Assembly (NCBI GenBank): GCA_903832055.1
Contig: CAILAC010000016.1
Coordinates: 558,001-622,000, forward strand
Direction of reading: 5' to 3'
Source of the DNA: an uncultured Acidobacteriota bacterium
GTDB taxonomy: Bacteria > Acidobacteriota > Terriglobia > Terriglobales > Acidobacteriaceae
Length of the DNA: 64,000 bases
Shown piece after piece: positions 8,487 to 16,831 of the stretch (position 1 is its first letter; every line of letters begins with the position of its first letter). Position numbers and translations under genes: made by a program. The notes beneath the pieces are model-generated. The model searched no databases and was not told the origin of the DNA. It saw only the letters and a list, made by a program, of their open reading frames with translations.

Positions 8487-9173
8487 CTAATCTGAAGCGC
8501 CATTCGATCGCGCCAGAGCGTTTCTCTGCTGCCCCTGCGCATCAAAGTTTTCCGGAGACAGCCAGTTCTCAAAAGCCTGCTTTCTTGCCGGCCATTCACT
8601 ATCCAGCATGGAGTACCAGGCCGTATCCCGATTTTGCTCTTTGATGACCATGTGCTGGCGAAAAGTGCCCTCGTAGGTAAATCCGAGCCGAATTGCAGCA
8701 CTGCGTGAAGGCAGATTGAGGGCATTGCACTTCCACTCGTAGCGGCGATAGCCGAGGTCTTCAAAAACATAGCGGGCCATCAGATACATGGCCTCGGTGG
8801 CTGCCGGCGTTCGCTGGAGCACAGGGGAAAACAGCACATTGCCTACCTCGATCACGCCGTTGGCCGCATCAATACGCATCAGACTTGCATATCCAACTGC
8901 CTGCCCGGTTGCGGCTGGCACGAGCGCAAAAAAACGGGCGCTTGTACCGAACTCCTTGGCGGCGATTGCCTCTTCGAGTTGGGCTTCATTCGAGTAGGGC
9001 CCGTCTCCGAGCCAGGTCCAGACCTCATCGTGGCCATTCACTGACCGCCAAATATCTGCGGCGTGCTTTGCAGCCGAGAGCGGTTCGAGTGTAACAGTAC
9101 GACCCGAAAGCGTCACCGCACCCGGTAGCGCCCGAGGTTTCCAATGAGTCAAATCTGATTGTGTCGGAGTCAT
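8487..9173 (-). CDS. GNAT family N-acetyltransferase (RimJ/RimL type)
   Basis: 228 residues, the usual length for the RimJ/RimL-like branch plus a short tail. It begins with the family's substrate-side strand (LSGRTVTLEPLSAAKHAADIW). The middle strand is VGYASLMRIDAANGVIEVGN. The acetyl-CoA region runs through TEAMYLMARYVFEDLGYRRYEWKCNALNLPSRSAA, which includes the N-x-x-S motif before LGFTYEGTFRQH. This subgroup resembles the proteins often annotated as acetylating small molecules or N-termini; the substrate cannot be told from sequence. It is a single gene between the sedolisin-like gene and relA on the same strand, with gaps of about 70-140 bp and no overlap. Confidence 0.85.
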   Translation of the reverse strand: MTPTQSDLTHWKPRALPGAVTLSGRTVTLEPLSAAKHAADIWRSVNGHDEVWTWLGDGPYSNEAQLEEAIAAKEFGTSARFFALVPAATGQAVGYASLMRIDAANGVIEVGNVLFSPVLQRTPAATEAMYLMARYVFEDLGYRRYEWKCNALNLPSRSAAIRLGFTYEGTFRQHMVIKEQNRDTAWYSMLDSEWPARKQAFENWLSPENFDAQGQQRNALARSNGASD

Positions 9174-9240
9174 TGGTTCAGGTTAGCAGGATGGACCTGT
9201 GCGCGCGATTGTAGCCGAATTCTGAACAGCGGAAGACAGG

Positions 9241-11658
9241 TCAGATCTTCTGGATGCGCTGCACTTCGCGCACGCCGGGCAGGCGGCGCAGCCCGAGAAC
9301 CATGCGGTTGAGGTGCCTCAGGTCTTCTGCGTCTACGACAAACTCCACGATGGCCTCGCCGTTTTCGCCATCTTTGGTTTCAACAGCGCGAATGTTGGTG
9401 TCGTCATTTGAAATGATTGCAGTCATCTCCTTGAGCATGCCCGACCGATCGTCACAGTAGACGGTAATCCTGACCGGGTAGCGCTGTGCGTGACCGGAAA
9501 TTTCCGCTGCGGTCTTGGCCCATTCGACATCGATTCGCCGGTCGCTCTCGTAGAGCAAATTCTGCACGTTAGGACAACTGCGCGCATGCACTGCGACGCC
9601 CTTGCCGCGGGTTACATAGCCAATGATCTCTTCGCCTCGAATGGGGTTACAACAACGCGCCCGGTATACCAACAGATCATTCTGGCCCTCTACCTGCAGG
9701 CTGTCTGAGCCGGTGAGATGCAGCTTTCGCACCGCGTCGGACATGACCGCCTCAGCCGTCCGTGCTTCGGTTGATTCTTCCGCTGCACCTCCGGGCAAAC
9801 CAACTCCGGGGCTCGCTCCCACGAGTCCAGGCGCCAGCTTGTTCAGGATCTGCCGCGCTGAATGTTTGCCAAACCCAATCGCTGCTGCGAGATCGGTCGC
9901 AGTGGCCAAACCGTACTCCCCCGCAACGCGAGCAATATCCGTATCATCGAGACGGCTCATGGAGACTTTGAATTTGCGCGCCTCGCGTTCGAGAAGCTTG
10001 CGGCCCACTTCGATTGCTCGCTGACGCTGGTTTTCGTTGAGCCAATGCTTGATTTTGTTGCGCGCCCGCGGGCTTTTGACGAACGTGAGCCAGTCACGGC
10101 TGGGGGTATGGCCGTTTTGGGTAACAATCTCGACGATATCGCCATTGCGAAGCTTGGTCCGCAGCGGCACCATGCGCCCATTCACTTTTGCCCCTACGCA
10201 GGTATGGCCGACCTCAGTGTGAACGGTATAGGCAAAGTCCACCGGAGTTCCGTCTGCTTGAACGATGACAACCTTACCGCGGGGCGTAAATGTGTAGACC
10301 TCGTCCGGGTAGAGGTCCATCTTGAGGCTGGAGAGAAACTCATTGGGGTCGGTCATCTCCCGTTGCCATTCGACCAACTGCCTCACCCAGGCCAACCGCT
10401 GCTCATCCTTGGCAGAAATAACCGATTCGCCGGCTTTGTACTTCCAATGCGCGGCAATGCCCTCTTCGGCAATGCGGTGCATCTCTTCGGTGCGAATCTG
10501 CACCTCAAACTGGTGGCCGCCATCACCCATCACCGTGGTGTGGAGCGACTGATAGAGGTTGGCGCGTGGGATTGCAATGAAGTCTTTGATTCTTCCTGGC
10601 ACGGGCCGCCACAGGGTGTGAATCAGCCCCAGAACTCCGTAGCAATCCGCCTTGTCCTGAGTAATAATGCGAATGGCCAACAGATCGAAGACCTGATCGA
10701 CCGAAACCTGAGACTTCTGGAGCTTCTGAAAAATAGAGTAGAGGCGCTTGATGCGCCATTCGACCCGGGCGTGGATGTTGTTTTCGCGTAATTGCTCGAC
10801 AATCGCATCTTCAACGCCGGCGAGGAATTGCTCCCCCTCGATGCGGCGAGCCTCAACGGCCTCTGCAACCTGCCCATAGCTCACCGGATCGGTATAGCGG
10901 AAGGCAAGGTCTTCGAGCTCGCCGCGCACCTTGCCCATACCCAGCCGATGGGCAAGCGGGGCATAAATGTCGAGAGTCTCGCGCGCAATGGCTTCCTGCC
11001 GGTCCGGCTTCAAGTGCTCAAGTGTGCGCATGTTGTGGAGGCGGTCAGCCAGCTTGATCAGCACCACCCGCACGTCAGAGACCATTGCCAGCAGCATCTT
11101 GCGGACATTCTCAGCCTGACGGTCTTCGCGGTTGGCAAACTGAATCTTGTCAATCTTGGTGACGCCTTCAACGATGTGCGCGACCTGTTCGCCGAAGGCG
11201 GCCGCAATCTCCTCGCTGGTAACGGGAGTATCTTCAACGGCATCATGCAGCAATCCGGCAGCAATGGCGGTTGCGTCCAGCTTCATCTCGGCCAGAACTT
11301 CGGCGACCTCGAGGGGATGAATAATATAGGGCTCGCCAGAAGCCCTCATCTGCCCATCGTGGTACTTGACGCAGAATTCCCATGCCTTGCGGATGGGTGC
11401 GATGTCTTCGGTCGGTCGATTGGCGAGAACGGTCTTGAGCATCCCCGCAAAGCGTTTGCTGATGGGACTCTCGTTTGCCGGGAGCGCAGAAACACTCAAT
11501 CCGGAGATCGGAAGGCCGGATTCGGCTGGAATCACATAACCTGGCGGAGGCTGAGTTGCTGCCTGCATATCCTCACCCACTGCATCGCTTTCCCCTTCCG
11601 CCCGGGCGGGCAAAGGGTGCGGCGTGGCTGCCTGAGGAGTACCTGAGTGGGTCGCCAT
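9241..11658 (-). CDS. relA: Bifunctional (p)ppGpp synthetase/hydrolase RelA/SpoT
   Basis: 805 residues, a long RSH-family enzyme. About 70 extra Pro/Ala-rich residues precede the catalytic part. The HD hydrolase domain (about 85-215) keeps its metal motif HD (H138-D139) with the VEDT follow-on, so hydrolase activity is expected. The synthetase domain follows with RVEWRIKRLYSIFQKLQ, NLYQSLHTTVMG and EVQIRTEEMHRIAEEGIAAH. A TGS domain (YTFTPRGKVV... VDFAYTVHTEVGH), a helical/zinc-finger part containing RCCNPIRGEEIIGYVTRG, and a C-terminal ACT domain (about 725-805) complete it. It makes and degrades the stringent-response alarmone. It is probably the only long RSH of the genome, so a bifunctional SpoT-like role is likely (inference). 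Confidence 0.96.
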   Translation of the reverse strand: MATHSGTPQAATPHPLPARAEGESDAVGEDMQAATQPPPGYVIPAESGLPISGLSVSALPANESPISKRFAGMLKTVLANRPTEDIAPIRKAWEFCVKYHDGQMRASGEPYIIHPLEVAEVLAEMKLDATAIAAGLLHDAVEDTPVTSEEIAAAFGEQVAHIVEGVTKIDKIQFANREDRQAENVRKMLLAMVSDVRVVLIKLADRLHNMRTLEHLKPDRQEAIARETLDIYAPLAHRLGMGKVRGELEDLAFRYTDPVSYGQVAEAVEARRIEGEQFLAGVEDAIVEQLRENNIHARVEWRIKRLYSIFQKLQKSQVSVDQVFDLLAIRIITQDKADCYGVLGLIHTLWRPVPGRIKDFIAIPRANLYQSLHTTVMGDGGHQFEVQIRTEEMHRIAEEGIAAHWKYKAGESVISAKDEQRLAWVRQLVEWQREMTDPNEFLSSLKMDLYPDEVYTFTPRGKVVIVQADGTPVDFAYTVHTEVGHTCVGAKVNGRMVPLRTKLRNGDIVEIVTQNGHTPSRDWLTFVKSPRARNKIKHWLNENQRQRAIEVGRKLLEREARKFKVSMSRLDDTDIARVAGEYGLATATDLAAAIGFGKHSARQILNKLAPGLVGASPGVGLPGGAAEESTEARTAEAVMSDAVRKLHLTGSDSLQVEGQNDLLVYRARCCNPIRGEEIIGYVTRGKGVAVHARSCPNVQNLLYESDRRIDVEWAKTAAEISGHAQRYPVRITVYCDDRSGMLKEMTAIISNDDTNIRAVETKDGENGEAIVEFVVDAEDLRHLNRMVLGLRRLPGVREVQRIQKI

Positions 11659-11939
11659 GCTTAATTATAGGCCCGAACTGTTGCAACGTCTTGCTGTGGG
11701 CTTGAGGAATCCCTCTTGTTGAATACGATTCCTTCCGCTCTTTCTTCAAGAGGCCTGCTCACAGTTTGGGGGACTACGCGGGCTTAAGAGTAGAGAGGAT
11801 CATTTGCGCTGCCCACGAGCTGTATCAATGCTGACCGGGGCAAATAGTCAACTCTCATCCTGTGCTTAGCATCACATACTAACTCATCTGATCGGGCGTA
11901 GAGTCTCTTGCGGATAAGAAGTCCAGAACGGAGCTGTTT

Positions 11940-12368
11940 ATGCTGAAAGAGATATTAGTTATAGCTATGGCTGGAACACTTACTTTAGGTACAGCCTTTG
12001 CGGAACAAACAAAAGATACTGTTACGATTCATGCGGGAAAGACCGCAGCCAACAATGGCCAGGAAATGTATGCGACGTATTGCGCACCCTGCCACGGCGT
12101 GGATGGCAAAGGTCATGGTCCCGCTGCAAGTGCCCTTAGACTGCTGCCGCCTGACCTGACAGTCTTGAGCAAGAATAATAACGGCAAGTTCCCGGGGTCT
12201 CACTTGATGACCGTATTGCAGTTTGGCTCGGAGATGCCCTCCCACGGCTCAGCCCAGATGCCAATCTGGGGACCAATCCTGGGGACAATGAATCGAACAA
12301 ATCCTCAGGAGAAGCAGCTCCGCATGAGCAATCTGAGCCGCTACTTGGAAACTATTCAGATTAAATAG
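11940..12368 (+). CDS. Exported monohaem cytochrome c
   Basis: 142 residues with a Sec signal peptide (about 1-22, cut near AFAEQ). The haem-binding motif CAPCH lies at residues 48-52, followed by GVDGKGHGPAASALRLLPPDL, typical of class I cytochromes c such as caa3-associated or dehydrogenase-associated ones. The likely Met ligand is in SAQMPIWGPI. It acts outside the cytoplasmic membrane as a small electron carrier. The 5' end of the gene is AT-rich compared with the neighbours. It is divergent from relA, with about 280 bp between, and stands alone; a hairpin terminator follows 38 bp after the stop. Its redox partner cannot be deduced. Confidence 0.87.
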   Translation: MLKEILVIAMAGTLTLGTAFAEQTKDTVTIHAGKTAANNGQEMYATYCAPCHGVDGKGHGPAASALRLLPPDLTVLSKNNNGKFPGSHLMTVLQFGSEMPSHGSAQMPIWGPILGTMNRTNPQEKQLRMSNLSRYLETIQIK

Positions 12369-12405
12369 GGCTCAAAGCGGCAACAGGGCAAAGGCGCGAT
12401 CATCC

Positions 12406-12459
12406 AGCCCCGACTTTCAAACAGTGGTGACCTAAGTTTGAAAGTTGGGGCTGTCTTTT
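12406..12459 (+). terminator. Rho-independent terminator after the cytochrome c gene
   Basis: A 17-bp stem with one G-U pair: AGCCCCGACTTTCAAAC at 12406-12422 pairs with 12436-12452. The loop is 13 nt and is followed by GTCTTTTG. It lies 38 bp after the cytochrome c stop codon, in the right orientation. Confidence 0.8.
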
Positions 12460-12792
12460 GTCAGAGCACCGCCATGGGAGCCCTTGAGGAAGGACTTTGG
12501 GCTTCTGTCGTTCTTAGTTATCGCCCTGTGTCTGAGTAGGTGGCTGCGTGTTTGGCTTTGCTGCCTTCAGCCGCCTTGAGCGGAGAAGAAGCGGATACTA
12601 CCCGCCCTTGCTCAACATTGCAGTTTGATTTGCGGCTTCTTCCAGATGCTCTCGGGCGGCTGGTGTGGCCTGGAAACCTGCTGTCTCCCGATCAGCGCAT
12701 TGGAATCATCCTCCGCTTGGTAGACTGGAAATGCGAGGAAGCTGCAGGCGGTTACGTTTTGGCCCACTCCTTGATCGCGACAGGAGTTCTCC
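12460..12792. other. Gene-poor interval upstream of the rRNA methyltransferase
   Basis: A frame of 95 codons runs here (12540-12827), but it resembles no family known to me and overlaps the start of the next gene, so I do not call it. The stretch presumably holds the promoter of the methyltransferase gene, for which the clear signal is a CAGGAG ribosome-binding site just before ATG 12793. Confidence 0.5.
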
Positions 12793-14376
12793 ATGACCAA
12801 ATCACGCAACTTGAAGCCGCAACCTAAATCCGCACCCAAGACCGCTCAACAACCTTCCAGCCCATTCAGGCGCAGGACAGGACAGGCTCAGCAGGATCAC
12901 CAGCCCTTGCCATCTGTACGGCCTGGTACTGCGAAGACAGACCAGTCAAAAGGCAGGCCAGCATCGGCTCGTCCGGCTCCTGGACGGCCAGCTCAGGCCA
13001 AATCTGGTGAATCCTCACCGTATCAAGCCAAGTCTGGTCCGGCCAGGCCGGTAAAGGTGGCTTCCCCGCCGAGCCGGGAGCATGGCCGTGAGCACGGACA
13101 GCCGTTGCCCCCAAGGGGATTGACGAAGGCTACACATCGGGAGCTGGGCGCTCTCATCAGCCGTCGCGCCAGCGAACGTCTGCGAAACGGCCATCTATGG
13201 GTCTACGGTACCGATATTGAGTCGATTCAGGCGGGACCGGGCGATCCGCCTGCCCTGCTGCCGGTGGCAGACAACAGAGGTATCTTGATCGGTACGGCTC
13301 TTTTCAGCCCCAGCTCTGAGATCACTCTGCGGATGGTTTCCCGTGGATTGATTACGCAATCGCAGTGGCTCACAATACTAGGCGAACGGCTTCAGGTCGC
13401 AATCCGCCGCCGAAAGTCACTCCTTAATGAGGCGACGAACGCCTGTCGGCTGGTATTTTCTGAGGCTGATGATCTTCCGGGCCTCATTGTGGACAAGTAC
13501 GCAGGCCTGGTGATCGTGCAGCTTCTGGCCAAAGGCTTGGACACGGCTGAAACGCGGTCTGTTTGTGTTGAAGTTCTCAAAGCGGAACTTGGCTCGGAGT
13601 TGGAAACAATCTGGGAACGCCCTGACCCTCGGATCCGCGAGTTGGAGGGTCTGTCGGCACCCTCGACTACGCCACTTTTCGCTGCAGATCCGGCTTCCCC
13701 GGTTTCGCGTGCCAGCTTTCTGCTCAATGGCCTCAGCTTTGAATTTGACGCCAACTCCGGGCAAAAAACCGGCGCATTCCTTGACCAGCGTGAAAACTAT
13801 GCCGCTGCAGCAGCATGGGCCAAGTCTCGTGATGTCAAGAAGGCGCTCGACGTGTGCACCTACCAGGGTGGCTTTGCGTTGCACCTGGCCCAGGTGTGCG
13901 AGCAAGTCACCGGCATTGACGCTTCGCGCGGGTCGCTGGAAGTGGCTGAGCAGAACCTCGAATCGAACCGCGCTCAACTCAAGGCCGAGGTGGACTGGGT
14001 AGAGGCGGACGCGTTTGAGTTGCTGCGCGAGTGGTCAGACTCGGACAACCAGGACCAGGCCGCCTGGGACATGATCGTCCTCGACCCGCCCGCATTTGCC
14101 AAGAGCAAGCGTGCAGTGGAGGGGGCTCTGCGCGGCTATAAGGAACTGAACCTTCGCGCAATGCGCATGCTCCGTCCGGGAGGCATCCTGATTACCTGCT
14201 CCTGCTCCCACCATGTTTCATGGAATGATCTCGAGGGGACAGTGGCGTCTGCTGCTGTTGACGTTGGCCGTCGCGTAACGCTTCTGGAGCGGCGCGGAGC
14301 GGCGCAGGACCATCCAGTTCTGATGAATCTGCCGGAGACTGAGTACCTGAAGTGCCTGGTTTGCTGCGTGGATTGA
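12793..14376 (+). CDS. rlmI: RlmI-like 23S rRNA (cytosine) methyltransferase with a basic disordered N-terminal extension
   Basis: 527 residues. The first ~115 are low-complexity, rich in Pro, Gln, Ser, Lys and Arg. Then come a PUA-like domain (about 120-200, RASERLRNGHLWVYGTDIES), the RlmI central region (FSEADDLPGLIVDKYAGLVIVQ) and a SAM-binding Rossmann domain: FLDQRENY, LDVCTYQGGFALHLA (from about 352), and the catalytic-site motif LDPPAFAKSK at 430-439. TCSCSHHVSW follows. E. coli RlmI makes m5C1962 in 23S rRNA and is about 396 residues, so the extra length is the N-terminal tail. The ATG at 12793 has a good CAGGAG site, so the tail seems to be translated. Such tails often bind RNA, which would fit. 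The gene stands alone ahead of eutB. Confidence 0.87.
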   Translation: MTKSRNLKPQPKSAPKTAQQPSSPFRRRTGQAQQDHQPLPSVRPGTAKTDQSKGRPASARPAPGRPAQAKSGESSPYQAKSGPARPVKVASPPSREHGREHGQPLPPRGLTKATHRELGALISRRASERLRNGHLWVYGTDIESIQAGPGDPPALLPVADNRGILIGTALFSPSSEITLRMVSRGLITQSQWLTILGERLQVAIRRRKSLLNEATNACRLVFSEADDLPGLIVDKYAGLVIVQLLAKGLDTAETRSVCVEVLKAELGSELETIWERPDPRIRELEGLSAPSTTPLFAADPASPVSRASFLLNGLSFEFDANSGQKTGAFLDQRENYAAAAAWAKSRDVKKALDVCTYQGGFALHLAQVCEQVTGIDASRGSLEVAEQNLESNRAQLKAEVDWVEADAFELLREWSDSDNQDQAAWDMIVLDPPAFAKSKRAVEGALRGYKELNLRAMRMLRPGGILITCSCSHHVSWNDLEGTVASAAVDVGRRVTLLERRGAAQDHPVLMNLPETEYLKCLVCCVD

Positions 14377-14470
14377 TTAGTTCCGTATCGGTTTCCGATG
14401 GGGAGAATGGCATTTCTCGGCTGCGACTATCTTTCGCGTTCCTTGCTCAGAATGTCCTAAGCTAGGAATC

Positions 14471-15889
14471 ATGGACTTTGGCCACACAATTCGCGGCATC
14501 CGCCACACTTTTCCGCATCTAGCTGGCTTGATGGCCAGCGCGACGCCATTCCGCAGCGGTGACGCGCTTGCCGGTATCGCCGCCAAATCAGCGGAGGAAC
14601 GGGTCGCAGCCCAGTACGTGCTCGCCGACCTCCCGCTCAAGGTGTTCTTGAACGATCTCCTCATCCCCTATGAAACGGATGAAGTTACTCGGCTCATTGT
14701 CGACACGCACGACTCTGATTCATTCGCGCCAATTGCTTCACTTACGGTGGGGGAGTTTCGCGATTGGCTGCTCTCAGACAGCGCTACATCTGACCGGCTT
14801 GTCGCACTTGCGCCGGGGCTTACACCAGAGATGGTTGCCGCCGTCAGCAAGGTTATGCGTATTCAGGACCTGATCAAGGTTGCTTCGCGTATCCGGGTCG
14901 TCACACGGTTCCGGACCACGGTCGGCTTGCCTGGGCGTCTTTCAACACGACTGCAACCCAATCACCCCACGGATGACGCCGCTGGAATTGCCGCATCCTT
15001 GCTTGACGGGTTGCTGCTGGGATCAGGAGACGCTGTCATTGGGATCAATCCGGTGAGCGATAGCCCGGCGACTGTCACGCGCCTGCTGCGGATGATTGAG
15101 GCGGTCCGAGAGCGCTACGGAATTCCCGCCCAGAGCTGTGTACTGGCTCACATTACCACGCAGTTGGCCGCGATCGAGCAAGGGGCGCCTCTCGATCTGC
15201 TCTTCCAGTCGATTGCTGGCTCAGAAGCTGCAAACTCGAGTTTTGGCGTGAATCTCGGCCTCTTAAAGGAAGGCCATGAGGCAGCACAGACTCTCAATCG
15301 TGGTGGAACCTGCGCAGACGGAACCATGGGGAAGAACTTGATGTATTTTGAGACGGGCCAGGGGTCTGCACTCTCTGCGAATGCACACCGCGGGGTGAAT
15401 GGTGCAAAGATTGACCAACAGACTCTTGAGGCCCGTGCCTATGCTGTCGCGCGCCATTTTTCTCCGATGCTGGTCAATACAGTGGTTGGATTCATTGGCC
15501 CGGAGTATCTGTATGATGGCAAACAAATTACACGGGCAGCACTGGAAGACCATTTTTGCGGCAAGCTCCTCGGCCTACCCATGGGCTGCGACATCTGTTA
15601 CACCAATCATGCTGAGGCTGACCAGGATGATATGGACTCAATACTCACACTTCTCGGTGCAGCCGGAGTGAACTACATCATGGGCGTTCCCGGCGCAGAT
15701 GACATCATGCTCAACTATCAGAGCACCAGCTTCCACGATGCCCTCTATATTCGCAGTTTGCTTAGGCTGCAGCCTGCACCCGAATTTGAGGCATGGATGC
15801 GTTGCGATGGTATTGCCCGACTTCGCAGTGACGCTGCCAAGGGGATCGATGCACTTGATAGCTTGGTTGAGAGGCGGTTGCCAGGATGA
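14471..15889 (+). CDS. eutB: Ethanolamine ammonia-lyase large subunit
   Basis: 472 residues, close to the usual 450-470. The N-terminal MDFGHTIRGIRHTFPHLAGLMASATPFRSGDALAGIAA and the internal DGLLLGSGDAVIGINPVSD, MYFETGQGSALSANAH and GLPMGCDICYTNHAEADQDD are all EutB signatures. With EutC it uses adenosylcobalamin to split ethanolamine into acetaldehyde and ammonia. The stop overlaps the eutC start (ATGA), so the subunits are translationally coupled. No microcompartment shell genes, EutA reactivase, permease or aldehyde dehydrogenase gene lies alongside, so the enzyme is probably cytosolic and supplies nitrogen (inference). Confidence 0.96.
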   Translation: MDFGHTIRGIRHTFPHLAGLMASATPFRSGDALAGIAAKSAEERVAAQYVLADLPLKVFLNDLLIPYETDEVTRLIVDTHDSDSFAPIASLTVGEFRDWLLSDSATSDRLVALAPGLTPEMVAAVSKVMRIQDLIKVASRIRVVTRFRTTVGLPGRLSTRLQPNHPTDDAAGIAASLLDGLLLGSGDAVIGINPVSDSPATVTRLLRMIEAVRERYGIPAQSCVLAHITTQLAAIEQGAPLDLLFQSIAGSEAANSSFGVNLGLLKEGHEAAQTLNRGGTCADGTMGKNLMYFETGQGSALSANAHRGVNGAKIDQQTLEARAYAVARHFSPMLVNTVVGFIGPEYLYDGKQITRAALEDHFCGKLLGLPMGCDICYTNHAEADQDDMDSILTLLGAAGVNYIMGVPGADDIMLNYQSTSFHDALYIRSLLRLQPAPEFEAWMRCDGIARLRSDAAKGIDALDSLVERRLPG

Positions 15890-16749
15890 CTTTGTACCCT
15901 GACCAGGGCGACTTGGAGGTTGAATCACCCAGCATAGCTTTACCAGAGCCTGCCGGACTGGCCTCGCGACTTCGAGCACTTACCCCTGCGCGTGTGGGTC
16001 TGAGCCGGGCCGGGGAAAGCATTGCGACTCAAGAACTGCTCGACTTTCAACTGGCGCACGCACTGGCGCGTGACGCTGTCCATGCAGCTCTGCAACCAGC
16101 GAGCTTGATTTCAAACTTGCTCGACCTGGCAGGTCAGGGTGCTGTTCCGGAGTTCGGCACGCCATTGTTGTTGCATTCCGCGGCACGAGACCGAACCACG
16201 TATCTGCAACGCCCGGATCTGGGCCGCCTTCTTGCGCTAGAGAGTCGCGAACGATTGAAGCAACTTCGGAGAGACTCTTCGTTTGACCTCGCCCTGATCA
16301 TCGTGGACGGCCTGGCCGCACTCGCCGTAGAGCGCCACACGGTTCCACTACTCAAAGCTCTGCTGCCCGCCCTCAGCCAGTCGTCACCGCCGCTTCGAAT
16401 GGCCCCGCTGTGTGTCGTGGAGCAGGGACGGGTGGCCATTGGCGACGAGATCGCCCACGAACTTGCAGCTTCCCTGGTTGTTGTTCTCATCGGCGAGCGG
16501 CCTGGGCTTAGTTCTCCAGACTCACTCGGAGCCTACATTACCTGGCGCCCTCGCCCTGGACAAACTACAGATGCGGCGCGCAATTGCATTTCAAATATTC
16601 GTCTCGGGGGCCTGGCCTACGATGAGGCAGCATCCCGTCTGCTCTACTACATTCAGGAGGGCACCCGAAGACAATTGACCGGGGTAGGGCTGAAGGATCC
16701 GGATGCTCTGCAGCTTTCAATCGACAGGGAAATGCGCCTGGAAAGTTGA
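15886..16749 (+). CDS. eutC: Ethanolamine ammonia-lyase small subunit
   Basis: 287 residues. Family landmarks are LTPARVGLSRAGESIATQELLDFQLAHALARDAVH near residues 30-66, DLALIIVDGLAALAVERH, and the cobalamin-site region AHELAASLVVVLIGERPGLSSPDSLGAYITWRPRPG. The C-terminus (DEAASRLLYYIQEGTRRQLTGVGLKD) is intact. It is the partner of EutB in the B12-dependent lyase and overlaps it by 4 bp. No third gene follows on the same strand, so the operon is just eutBC. Confidence 0.96.
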   Translation: MTLYPDQGDLEVESPSIALPEPAGLASRLRALTPARVGLSRAGESIATQELLDFQLAHALARDAVHAALQPASLISNLLDLAGQGAVPEFGTPLLLHSAARDRTTYLQRPDLGRLLALESRERLKQLRRDSSFDLALIIVDGLAALAVERHTVPLLKALLPALSQSSPPLRMAPLCVVEQGRVAIGDEIAHELAASLVVVLIGERPGLSSPDSLGAYITWRPRPGQTTDAARNCISNIRLGGLAYDEAASRLLYYIQEGTRRQLTGVGLKDPDALQLSIDREMRLES

Positions 16750-16831
16750 TGCCTTTCGACAGGACAGAGTTCATTTCGTCGAAGTTGCAGGCATGCCAAC
16801 GGAAGACCCCGGCGATAGATATCGTCTGGAT

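Noticed and set aside
12540-12827. A 95-codon plus-strand frame before the rRNA methyltransferase
   Set aside because: No known motif or good ribosome-binding site, and it overlaps the well-supported start at 12793.
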